Part shown: piece after piece, positions 1 through 5,410 of the stretch | How the letters are laid out: every line of letters begins with the position of its first letter | How positions within the stretch are numbered: the stretch's first letter is position 1 | Origin: Nitrososphaerota archaeon | Lineage (GTDB): Archaea > Thermoproteota > Nitrososphaeria > Nitrososphaerales > UBA183 | Assembly (NCBI GenBank): GCA_029785625.1 | Contig: JAFLZI010000017.1 | Span: 1-8,156, forward strand | DNA length: 8,156 bases | Direction of reading: 5' to 3' | The notes under the pieces: generated by a model | Database searches by the model: none | What the model was told of the DNA's origin: nothing | What the model saw: the letters and a program-made list of their open reading frames with translations, nothing else | Position numbers and translations under genes: made by a program

Positions 1-1
1 G

Positions 2-61
2 GAGCTGACAATCGCGAACGAGTCCATGAAGGAGGTCCTGAGAGGGGAGGGGAAAAAATGA
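2..61 (+). CDS. C-terminal tail of an unidentified protein (5' truncated)
   Basis: An open frame enters from the left edge and reads ELTIANESMKEVLRGEGKK before a TGA stop. The hydrophilic, lysine-ending tail looks like a genuine archaeal C-terminus, but nineteen residues are too few to name a family. A purine-rich GGGGAGGGG stretch and an ATGA stop/start overlap lie at its end, as if another gene once followed in an operon. The opposite strand is also open here, so the call is not certain. Confidence 0.45.
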   Translation, partial: ELTIANESMKEVLRGEGKK

Positions 62-360
62 CGGTCGGAATCATGATGGACAGGGGGCTGGGCCTGAGGA
101 AGGCCCCACCGCAGGGGGCGTCGATGCCGTACCTCGGCCTGAGGTCCGTCATGGTGGATTCGGCGTACCCACCGTCGATGGAGAGCTGCATCAGGCCTGT
201 GTAGACCGCGTCGGGCTGGTAGTGGGCGTTGATGGCTGAAGGGAGCTGGACGTGCTTGTCAAACAGCTCCAACGCAAGGAAGGGAATATGCGCGCAGGCA
301 CGCCTGGATATCGCGCATCCTCTTGCCGGGCATCCCACCGAACAGGTCGGTTGATAGCAT
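62..360 (-). pseudogene. Frameshifted remnant, possibly an IS-type transposase N-terminus
   Basis: On the - strand an ATG at 360 opens a frame beginning MLSTDLFGGMPGKRMRDIQA that stops at 259 (34 codons). The protein-like signal then continues in a neighbouring frame, from about LALELFDKHVQLPSAINAHY through MQLSIDGGYAES, TDLRPRYG and IDAPCGGAFL, and remains open to the window edge. Joining the halves needs removal of one base (or addition of two) near 265-285. The pattern of a helical start, a 'Q-S-x-x-x-G-Y-A-E' block, then 'A-P-[SC]-G-x-x-F-L' resembles the N-terminal region of archaeal IS4/IS5-like transposases; this family assignment is from memory and is an inference. No DDE catalytic domain follows, because the sequence gives way to the upstream + strand gene. 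Terminal inverted repeats were not found. The left limit is approximate. Confidence 0.4.
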
Positions 361-422
361 GGGTGTCCGGTGAGAGGGTACGCCTAACCGCACCCAACTC
401 AAACGGGCTGGATAATCGACTC

Positions 423-444
423 ACTTTTCGATTGACTGAGAAGT
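423..444. repeat. Small inverted repeat upstream of mtnA
   Basis: ACTTTTC and GAGAAGT form a 7-bp stem (one G-U) around an 8-nt loop. It lies 39 nt before the mtnA start, just upstream of the weak TATA-like AAACCCTTTT at 448-457. It could be an operator or chance. Otherwise 361-482 shows no coding signal. Confidence 0.25.
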
Positions 445-447
445 CGG

Positions 448-457
448 AAACCCTTTT
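448..457 (+). promoter_or_regulatory. Weak TATA-like element for mtnA
   Basis: AAACCCTTTT is centred about 30 nt before the ATG at 483, the spacing expected for a leaderless or short-leader archaeal transcript. It is a poor match to the TTTATATA-type consensus, so the assignment rests mainly on position. Confidence 0.25.
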
Positions 458-482
458 GTGCACTCCGCTCCGTTCGGAGGTC

Positions 483-1520
483 ATGGCTGACTTCTTCACC
501 CTCAGGACGGTGACTTGGGAAGGGGACCACGTCAAGATGGTCGACCAGACGGCGCTCCCGGCCAAGCTTACCTACGTGTCGTACTCCACCCCGGAGCAGG
601 TCGCTTCGGCGATAAGGATGATGGTGGTCAGAGGCGCACCGGCCATCGGGGTGGCTGCGGCCATGGGGGTGGCCCTCGCCGCCCGCCGCTCGAAGGCGTC
701 GCGCCTTCCGGACCTCCTGCGGGACATGGAGTCCAGCGCGTCTCTGTTGAAGTCCGCTAGGCCCACCGCCGTGAACCTGTTCTGGGCGGTCGACCGGGTC
801 ATGGAGAAGGCCAGGGCCGCACCTACCGTGGGACGCGCCAGGGATGATGTGTCAGTCGAGGTGATGAAGATGGAGGACGAGGACGTCAGGGTCAACAGGG
901 AGATGGGCAAGCGGGGGGCGGAGCTAATCCGCGACGGGGACACGATACTCACCCAGTGCAACGCCGGCGCGCTCGCGACCGTAGGGTACGGCACCGCGCT
1001 GGGGGTGGTCAGGGCAGCCGTGGAGCAGGGGAAGCTCGTCAAGGTCATAGTCCCGGAGACCCGCCCCGCGCTGCAGGGGGCGAGGCTCACCGCGTTCGAG
1101 CTCTCCCACGACGGGATACCCTGTACGCTGATATCAGACACCGCCGTCGGCCATATGCTCAGCCTGGGGCGCGTGGACAGGGTCGTGGTCGGAGCAGATA
1201 GGATCACCAGAGACGGGTACGTCTTCAACAAGATCGGGACCTACCAGGAGGCCGTGCTGGCGAAGCGGCATGGCGTCCCCTTCCATCCCGCTGCGCCCGC
1301 GTCAACGTTCGACCTGGCTAGGGTGCACGACGAGGTCACCATCGAAGAGAGGGCGGCCGACGAGGTCGTCCGAATCAGGGGGCGGCGCATAGCCCCCAAG
1401 GGAGTCCCGGTCGCCAACCCCGCGTTCGACATGACCCCTCCCGACCTGGTCACCTCCATGATAACAGAGAGGGGGATCCTTGAGCCTCCCTTCGCCGACA
1501 GCATCGCTGCCATGGCTTAA
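483..1520 (+). CDS. mtnA: S-methyl-5-thioribose-1-phosphate isomerase (MtnA; eIF2B-alpha-like fold)
   Basis: This cytosolic enzyme converts methylthioribose-1-phosphate to methylthioribulose-1-phosphate in methionine/methylthioadenosine salvage; in archaea it may also act on 5-deoxyribose-1-phosphate. The 345-residue product has the usual family length. Visible motifs are RGAPAIG (50-56), RPTAVNLFWA (93-102), TQCNAGALAT (157-166) with the expected catalytic Cys159, TRPALQGARLTAFEL (193-207), GADRI with catalytic Asp239, NKIGTY (249-254), PAAPASTFD and NPAFDMTP near the C-terminus. The CNAG cysteine favours MtnA over the related ribose-1,5-bisphosphate isomerase. The usual THCNAG histidine is Gln158 here. 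I place the start at ATG 483, where homology begins with MADFFTLRTV; the open frame back to 252 lacks family similarity and overlaps the remnant on the other strand. GGAGGT sits only one base before this ATG, too close for normal Shine-Dalgarno use, so a leaderless start is likely. No other salvage genes are adjacent. Confidence 0.93.
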   Translation: MADFFTLRTVTWEGDHVKMVDQTALPAKLTYVSYSTPEQVASAIRMMVVRGAPAIGVAAAMGVALAARRSKASRLPDLLRDMESSASLLKSARPTAVNLFWAVDRVMEKARAAPTVGRARDDVSVEVMKMEDEDVRVNREMGKRGAELIRDGDTILTQCNAGALATVGYGTALGVVRAAVEQGKLVKVIVPETRPALQGARLTAFELSHDGIPCTLISDTAVGHMLSLGRVDRVVVGADRITRDGYVFNKIGTYQEAVLAKRHGVPFHPAAPASTFDLARVHDEVTIEERAADEVVRIRGRRIAPKGVPVANPAFDMTPPDLVTSMITERGILEPPFADSIAAMA

Positions 1521-1523
1521 TTA
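1514..1523 (+). promoter_or_regulatory. TATA-like box of the tRNA-Arg gene
   Basis: GCTTAATTAG is centred about 27 nt before the first base of the tRNA, the standard archaeal TATA distance. It overlaps the mtnA stop codon, so the tRNA can be transcribed independently of mtnA. Confidence 0.5.
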
Positions 1524-1545
1524 GATGAGGCCGGCGCGCCTAACC

Positions 1546-1636
1546 GGGCCCGTAGCCTAGCACGGATTAAGGCGTCAGCCTTCGGAGCTGAAGACATGCG
1601 CCTCAGAGACCATGGGTTCGAATCCCACCGGGCCCG
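1546..1636 (+). tRNA. tRNA-Arg (anticodon TCG) with a 15-nt intron in the variable loop
   Basis: The acceptor GGGCCCG (1546-1552) pairs perfectly with CGGGCCC (1629-1635), with discriminator G1636 and no directly encoded CCA. The D stem is GCCT/AGGC (1555-1558 and 1570-1573). The anticodon stem TCAGC/GCTGA (1575-1579, 1587-1591) holds loop CTTCGGA, giving anticodon TCG, which reads the Arg codon CGA. The T loop TTCGAAT is at 1617-1623. The stretch between anticodon and T stems is 20 nt instead of 5. Since Arg tRNAs are class I, this indicates an intron rather than a long variable arm. Removing 1594-1608 leaves AGACC and a 76-nt tRNA. The outermost T-stem pair is an A1612/C1628 mismatch. Confidence 0.92.
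1594..1608 (+). other. Non-canonical tRNA intron (about position 45/46) in a bulge-helix-bulge context
   Basis: CTGA (1588-1591, exon) pairs with TCAG (1603-1606, intron) as a 4-bp central helix. It is flanked by two identical 3-nt bulges, AGA at 1592-1594 and AGA at 1607-1609. Archaeal tRNA splicing endonuclease cuts after the second base of each bulge, which gives exactly 15 nt removed and a 5-nt variable loop. The outer helix is short (G1587-C1610) and there is no strong inner helix, so this is a relaxed motif. Confidence 0.7.
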
Positions 1637-1655
1637 TCCAAGATTTAATCGAATC

Positions 1656-1663
1656 CCTTTAAC
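1656..1663 (+). promoter_or_regulatory. TATA-like box before the small frameshifted gene
   Basis: CCCTTTAAC-type sequence downstream of the tRNA is centred about 27-30 nt before the TTG/GTG start codons at 1688/1691, as for a leaderless archaeal gene. A second AT-rich element, GATTTAATC, lies at about 1642-1650. Confidence 0.35.
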
Positions 1664-1687
1664 CCGCGTGAGCCTTCTAGGAAACTC

Positions 1688-1938
1688 TTGGTGGTCGTTG
1701 TAACGTATTGGTATCTGCCGGAGGACCCGGATGCCAAGCGATGGCTCGGCAACCTCGAAGCTGGGTCTCCTCTCGAAAGGGGTACGAGATAGAGAAACGC
1801 CTTTGGCTGGCTGAGGTTTTGGGGAACTTGGACACCGTAGCTGATGGGGCCCGCGATCTGACGATTACGTTTCGCGTGATAACGAATAAGCTAGACAAGC
1901 AGAACAGATTGGACATAAAGAGAGGAGTATTGAGGTAG
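1688..1938 (+). pseudogene. Frameshifted small gene behind tRNA-Arg; possible integrase N-terminal remnant
   Basis: From TTG 1688 or GTG 1691 one frame reads VVVTYWYLPEDPDAKRWLGN, then LEAGSPLERG, and stops at 1790-1792. A neighbouring frame continues with YEIEKRLWLAEVLGNLDTVA, then DGARDLTITFRVITNKLDKQ, and ends at TAG 1936-1938. A one-base shift in the AAAGGGG run (1777-1783) joins both into one protein of about 82 residues. The arrangement 'P-x-A-x-x-W-L-x-N-L-x-x-G-S' followed by a helical tyrosine/leucine-rich stretch recalls the core-binding (SAM-like) N-terminal domain of archaeal tyrosine integrases, and its place 50 bp behind a tRNA fits that. No catalytic R-H-R-Y domain follows, so at most a fragment is present. 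The stretch is visibly AT-richer than its neighbours, suggesting foreign origin. It could equally be a small unknown protein with a sequencing error. Confidence 0.4.
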
Positions 1939-2241
1939 CTGGGTGCCCAGAACTGTGGGGGCGGGGTGTGACTGCGTGCACATGGCGAGCAAGGAGGTCG
2001 GGCGTTCGAGTCCTGCAGGTCCTCGGGCCTCTGATGGGTTTCAAGCCACCCCCGTTGTCAGGGGATTAACTCCGGACAACTGGTGCTAGTTGAAAGGAGC
2101 GCTCGCCGGGACGCGCTTTCTGATGTACGCCACCTGATGTTCTGCACGCACTCTAGGGGACAGGGCCAATGGGAGTTCCGAGCCCACAATGGGCCCCGCT
2201 AGCCCGCCTGGGATCGGCGCCGTCAGGTCGCGAACAGCGCC
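1939..2241. other. Gene-free stretch between the small pseudogene and ClC
   Basis: All frames are broken by stops or lack protein-like composition on both strands, and no tRNA, rRNA or known ncRNA motif is convincing. It holds a strong hairpin (2054-2080), an alternative overlapping hairpin CAACT/AGTTG (2077-2092) and a T-arm-like GTTCGAGTCC at 2004-2013. It is probably decayed DNA, also serving as the 3' flank of the leftward ClC gene. I see no clear T-run terminator for ClC. Confidence 0.5.
2054..2080. repeat. Inverted repeat / hairpin in the gene-free stretch
   Basis: GTTGTC pairs with GACAAC (6 bp). After an A/G mismatch, GGGG pairs with CTCC (one G-U) around an ATTAA loop. A competing stem CAACT/AGTTG reuses its right arm. 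No T-run follows on either strand, so a terminator role is not supported. Confidence 0.45.
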
Positions 2242-4080
2242 TCATGTGGGCTCCGACTTCGACATCAGCATCACCGCCCTTTCGTATGCCCGTATCACGT
2301 CGGTCCTGGTTATGATGCCCACGAGCCTCCCTGATTCCTCGGACACGACCGGGAGCCGGCCCACCCCCTGGTTCGTCATCGTCTCCAGTGCGGTGAGCAG
2401 AGAGTCGTCAGAGTGGGCGACCAGGAGGTTCTGGGTCATCACATCCTTCACCGGTGTGCTCCCCATCTGCTCCCGGGGTATCCGCTGAAGGTCGCTGACA
2501 GTCACAATCCCGACCACCTTGTCGGCCTCTACTATCGGAATCCCTCGGTACCCTTTCTCCACCACCACCTGGTAGGCGGAGGCCACTGTATCGGTCGGGG
2601 AGAGAGTGAAGACCGAGTGGTTCATGGCGTCTGACACGAGGATCTTGGTCAGGAGCGGGACGTTGTACTCCCCCCTGTGCGCCGGGGAGTCCGCCCTTCT
2701 GAGGACCTGGCTCCTGTAGATGGTGAACTTCGGCGTCGTGACGAAGTAGGCGGCGACCACCGCGACCATCGCCGGCGGGAGCAGGTTTAGGGTCCCGGTC
2801 ATCTCGCTGACCATCAGCATCACGGCGATTGGGACGCGGCCCACCCCCCCGAAGAGGGCTATCATCCCGACCACGACCAGGGGCGCAGGGACGGGTATCC
2901 ACCCGGGGAGGAGCTCGTTCACGACAATCCAGAAGGCGGCGCCGACGAACCCTCCGATCACGAGCGAAGGCGCGAAGACGCCTGCGCTCCCCCCGGAGCC
3001 CACCGTGAATGCGGTAGCCGTTATCTTCAGGAGGATTACCGCGATCAGGACGGCCAGGAGGGGGAGGGCGAGGTAGTTGGCGCTTATCTGCGAAAGGTTG
3101 CCGTCGATCATGATTTGGAGGAAGCCGTAGCCGAGGCCGACCACCTGGGGGAAGAAGATCGCGATGACGCCGGCGACCCCCGCCCCTATCATAGGCCTCG
3201 CGTACTTGGTGACGGGGAGGCGGGCGAAGAGATCCTTGACCGAGTAGAACGTGTACGTGTGGAGCCGCCCCACGAGCCCGCAGACGATCCCGAGTGCGGC
3301 ATAGATTAGGAGGTTCCGAGGTTCGCTGAAGGAGTAGGTCAGGCCGGAGCCGAATATGGGGGTGAACCCTGTGTAGGACGCGAATATTATGTATCCGACG
3401 GGTGAAGCGATGAACGACGGGATCAAGGCCTCCACTTCGAAGTCGCCTCCGCTGTACAGTATCTCTCCTGAAAGGATGGCGCCGCCGAAGGGGGACTTGA
3501 AGATGGACCCTATCCCTGCCCCGATCCCCACAGCCACAGCTATCCGTTTGTCCTTGACCGGAAGTTTGAGCAGGTCGCCGATGAAGGACCCGAACCCCGC
3601 GGCGATCTGGGCGGTCGGCCCCTCCCTTCCGCCGCTCCCTCCTGACCCGATAGTGAACGCCGAGGCGACCGCCTTCACCAGGGGAACCCTCCTCCTGATC
3701 TTCCCGTCCCGCCTGTGGAATGCGGCGATCGCCTCGTCTGTTCCGTGACCCTCTGCTTCGGGGGCGAAGCGGTAGACTATGAATCCCGCAATCGCCCCTC
3801 CTATGATAGTTGAGATTGGGATTAGGAGGAAGTTGGGGTGAACCGTGAGCGGGGCAGCCGCCTCACCGGCGGGGTTCGGGGGGAAGAACCCCGTAATCCC
3901 TCCCAGCATCAGGTTGTTCACGAGTTCTATGGCGGTGTAGAACCCTACGGCCCCCGCTCCTGCTATGGTCCCGATCAGGAGGCCTACTACCACCCATTTT
4001 GCAAGGTAGCCCTGCTGGAGTACCCGGTTGATTCTCGAGCCGATGGAGGAGCCGCTTAATGGCACAGAGAGGTGAACCAT
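2242..4080 (-). CDS. ClC family chloride channel/transporter with C-terminal tandem CBS domains
   Basis: The 612-residue protein forms an inner-membrane ClC pore, moving chloride (or a related anion) either passively or in exchange for protons. The membrane part covers about residues 28-450. Signature loops are GSGGSGGREGP (145-155), with the conserved gating glutamate Glu153, and GSGGSAGVFAP (361-371); the helix region GGVGRVPIAVMLMVSEMTG (411-429) also matches. The first loop reads GSGGSG rather than the GSGIPE of E. coli-type proteins, a common variant in CBS-containing prokaryotic ClCs. Two CBS domains follow (about 482-536, starting SDAMNHSVFTL, and 545-601, starting KDVMTQNLLVA); these usually bind adenine nucleotides and gate transport. 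The chosen ATG has a GAGGT Shine-Dalgarno site 9 nt upstream, unlike the leaderless genes nearby, implying a real 5' leader. It diverges from the radical SAM gene. The precise ion and mechanism (channel or antiporter) cannot be settled from sequence. Confidence 0.93.
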   Translation of the reverse strand: MVHLSVPLSGSSIGSRINRVLQQGYLAKWVVVGLLIGTIAGAGAVGFYTAIELVNNLMLGGITGFFPPNPAGEAAAPLTVHPNFLLIPISTIIGGAIAGFIVYRFAPEAEGHGTDEAIAAFHRRDGKIRRRVPLVKAVASAFTIGSGGSGGREGPTAQIAAGFGSFIGDLLKLPVKDKRIAVAVGIGAGIGSIFKSPFGGAILSGEILYSGGDFEVEALIPSFIASPVGYIIFASYTGFTPIFGSGLTYSFSEPRNLLIYAALGIVCGLVGRLHTYTFYSVKDLFARLPVTKYARPMIGAGVAGVIAIFFPQVVGLGYGFLQIMIDGNLSQISANYLALPLLAVLIAVILLKITATAFTVGSGGSAGVFAPSLVIGGFVGAAFWIVVNELLPGWIPVPAPLVVVGMIALFGGVGRVPIAVMLMVSEMTGTLNLLPPAMVAVVAAYFVTTPKFTIYRSQVLRRADSPAHRGEYNVPLLTKILVSDAMNHSVFTLSPTDTVASAYQVVVEKGYRGIPIVEADKVVGIVTVSDLQRIPREQMGSTPVKDVMTQNLLVAHSDDSLLTALETMTNQGVGRLPVVSEESGRLVGIITRTDVIRAYERAVMLMSKSEPT

Positions 4081-4089
4081 GCGCCCGAG

Positions 4090-4102
4090 ACCTCAAAAAG
4101 GT
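4090..4102 (-). promoter_or_regulatory. ClC ribosome binding site inside a small palindrome next to a T-run
   Basis: Reading leftward, the bases ACCTTTTTGAGGT contain the Shine-Dalgarno GAGGT, 9 nt before the ClC ATG. ACCT and AGGT can pair as a 4-bp stem over TTTTG, so part of the site may be masked. The five T residues are also a potential archaeal transcription stop. Confidence 0.5.
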
Positions 4103-4249
4103 TTGGAGCTTTCCGCTCTGATGCGAGTCCGCCCCGACGCCAAGGACGAAGAGCGTCGAGGCGGACCGTCGCATGGTCCCGGATGCAGTCGGCTGCAGAA
4201 ATCGCTGGCAGCGCGCCTCGGATTGTGCCCCTCGCCGGAGCCCGAGGCG
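4095..4249 (-). ncRNA. Structured leader or small RNA upstream of ClC (five hairpins)
   Basis: Read toward ClC, five hairpins follow each other. H1 (4249-4214): 8-bp CGCCTCGG/CCGAGGCG stem, continued by GCTCC/GGGGC with loop GGCGA and a 5-nt ACAAT bulge. H2 (4213-4203): CGCT/AGCG. H3 (4197-4184): TGCAG/CTGCA with tetraloop CCGA. H4 (4174-4121): ATGCGA/TCGCAT, then after a 2-nt CG bulge a 14-position stem with one mismatch, about 19 pairs in all around a 12-nt loop. H5 (4118-4106): GAGC/GCTC with loop GGAAA. A TTTTT run (4099-4095) and the ClC ribosome binding site come next. A TATA-like box at 4268-4276 would start the RNA at about 4246, at the foot of H1. I do not recognise the RNA family. 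It is either a regulatory leader of ClC or an independent small RNA ending in the T-run. Confidence 0.5.
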
Positions 4250-4267
4250 TCCAAAAATCTAACACCC

Positions 4268-4276
4268 GTTAAATAC
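4268..4276. promoter_or_regulatory. Near-symmetric TATA box in the divergent spacer
   Basis: GTTAAATAC (reverse GTATTTAAC) is the only good TATA-like site in the spacer. Rightward, its centre is 37 nt before the radical SAM ATG, predicting a leader of about 10 nt. Leftward, it predicts a start near 4246, giving ClC a leader of about 165 nt. It may serve one or both directions; a second weaker leftward candidate TTAGATTTTT is at about 4254-4263. Confidence 0.5.
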
Positions 4277-4308
4277 CCGACCTGCAGACGGAAAGTCGCG
4301 AACCTGCA

Positions 4309-5400
4309 ATGCCATTTTCCGAGAGGCCAGTGTTGGTCTTCTGGGAGACTACCAAGGCGTGCCCCCTCTCGTGCGTCCACTGCAGGGCGTCGGCGATCCT
4401 CGGGCCTGTCCCCGGGGAGCTGACCACCGAGGAGGGGACGCATGTGATCGACCAGGTAAAATCCTTCGGCGGCCGGCCCCCTGTATTGGTCTTCACAGGG
4501 GGGGACCCGTTGATGCGGAGCGACCTCCCCAGGCTGTTGGCGTACGCCAGGGACTCCGGAGTGCCGTTCGCGGTCTCCCCGGCTGTGAGCAAGAATCTCA
4601 CTGACGGTTTCCTGACCGGCCTCCGCGACGTGGGGGCCTCGTCCATCTCCATCAGCCTGGACGGTGCGCGCCCCGCGACCCACGACGCGATAAGACGGGT
4701 CGACGGGACCTTCGAGTTGACCCTCGAGAGGATCAAGACCGCGATAAAGCTCGGGGTGAACGTCCAAGTCAACACCGCAGTCATGAAAGCGAACCTCCGC
4801 GAGCTCCCCGAGATGCTCGACCTGGTCAAGGGACTGGGGGTGAAGATATGGGAGCTCTTTTTCCTGATTCAAGTAGGGAGGGGGTCCGGCGTCGCTGACC
4901 TGACTCCCTCGGAATACGAGACCGCCTGCAACTTCGCCTACGACGCTTCGCGGCTGGGGATGGTCGTCAGGTGCGTCGAAGCGCCTTTCGTCAGAAGGGT
5001 TGCGAGCAGGAGGAGGGCGGAAGGTGAGTACTGGCATGATGTGGCATATCTGGAGATGAAAGAGGGACTCGGTGGCGCCGGGAGCGAGCTCGCGGCTTCG
5101 ACCCTCGGTCCGAGGGGGACCCTGGACGGAGACGGAATCGTCTTCGTCGCTCACGATGGGACCATCAGCCCCGGGGGCCTGCTCCCGGTCCCCCTCGGCA
5201 ACGTGAAGAATGACGACCTAGCTGCTGTCTACAGGACGGACCCGCTCCTGCAGAAGATACGGGGGAGGGAGTTCAGCGGCCCATGCGGGCGCTGTGCCTT
5301 CTCCGATGTCTGCGGCGGGAGCAGGGCCAGGTCCTACGCTTGGAGCGGAGACCCCCTCGGCTCGGACCCGGCATGCTCCCTCGCGGGCTCTTCCTTCTGA
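4309..5400 (+). CDS. Radical SAM protein of the AhbD/NirJ-like type with C-terminal SPASM-like cluster site
   Basis: The 363-residue protein opens with CX3CX2C (Cys18, Cys22, Cys25) for the S-adenosylmethionine-binding [4Fe-4S] cluster, followed by TGGDP (63-67), the usual GGEP-type SAM-contact motif, and a SISLDGA strand (113-120). The C-terminus has CGRCAFSDVCGGSRARSYAW and a final DPAC, giving Cys326, Cys329, Cys335 and Cys356 for one auxiliary cluster. That arrangement, with GGSRARxYA and the preceding G-x-L-P and GNV segments, matches the AhbD/NirJ relatives and the TIGR04053-like group. AhbD makes heme b from iron-coproporphyrin by decarboxylating propionates, while other members are peptide-modifying or unknown. 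No other heme or siroheme genes are visible, so substrate is not assigned. It is followed after 10 nt by a CopD-like membrane protein, probably in the same transcript. The start has no Shine-Dalgarno site but a TATA box 37 nt upstream. Confidence 0.88.
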   Translation: MPFSERPVLVFWETTKACPLSCVHCRASAILGPVPGELTTEEGTHVIDQVKSFGGRPPVLVFTGGDPLMRSDLPRLLAYARDSGVPFAVSPAVSKNLTDGFLTGLRDVGASSISISLDGARPATHDAIRRVDGTFELTLERIKTAIKLGVNVQVNTAVMKANLRELPEMLDLVKGLGVKIWELFFLIQVGRGSGVADLTPSEYETACNFAYDASRLGMVVRCVEAPFVRRVASRRRAEGEYWHDVAYLEMKEGLGGAGSELAASTLGPRGTLDGDGIVFVAHDGTISPGGLLPVPLGNVKNDDLAAVYRTDPLLQKIRGREFSGPCGRCAFSDVCGGSRARSYAWSGDPLGSDPACSLAGSSF

Positions 5401-5410
5401 CGGTGTCAAC

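Noticed and set aside
252..482. N-terminal extension of mtnA by 77 residues back to 252
   Set aside because: The added residues are arginine/serine-rich without MtnA similarity, the family pattern begins at ATG 483, and the other strand carries a better protein-like remnant there.
1546..1636. Class II (Ser/Leu) tRNA with a long variable arm
   Set aside because: The anticodon loop CTTCGGA fixes TCG (Arg), the D-stem is of class I type, and the extra bases show a bulge-helix-bulge arrangement rather than a variable stem.
1677..1916. - strand ORF of 79 residues
   Set aside because: It is opposite the better + strand frames, has no ribosome binding site or TATA box of its own, and its Ser/Arg/Pro-rich composition looks like a shadow.
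1950..2030. A second, complete tRNA gene
   Set aside because: A T-loop-like GTTCGAGTCC is present, but its stem does not pair properly, and no matching acceptor, D or anticodon arms could be found.
4121..4174. H/ACA guide RNA
   Set aside because: The long stem has only a 2-nt bulge and a single mismatch, with no two-sided pseudouridylation pocket, and the nearby AGA is not enough as an ACA box.
4095..4250. Fluoride (crcB) riboswitch controlling ClC
   Set aside because: ClC genes are a known target, but I could not find the conserved fluoride-aptamer sequence blocks, and the hairpin series does not match the compact aptamer pseudoknot.
4093..5154. Long - strand open frame opposite the radical SAM gene
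   Set aside because: It is the antisense shadow of a G+C-rich gene with clear motifs; its translation is Pro/Arg/Gly/His-rich and has no recognisable domain.
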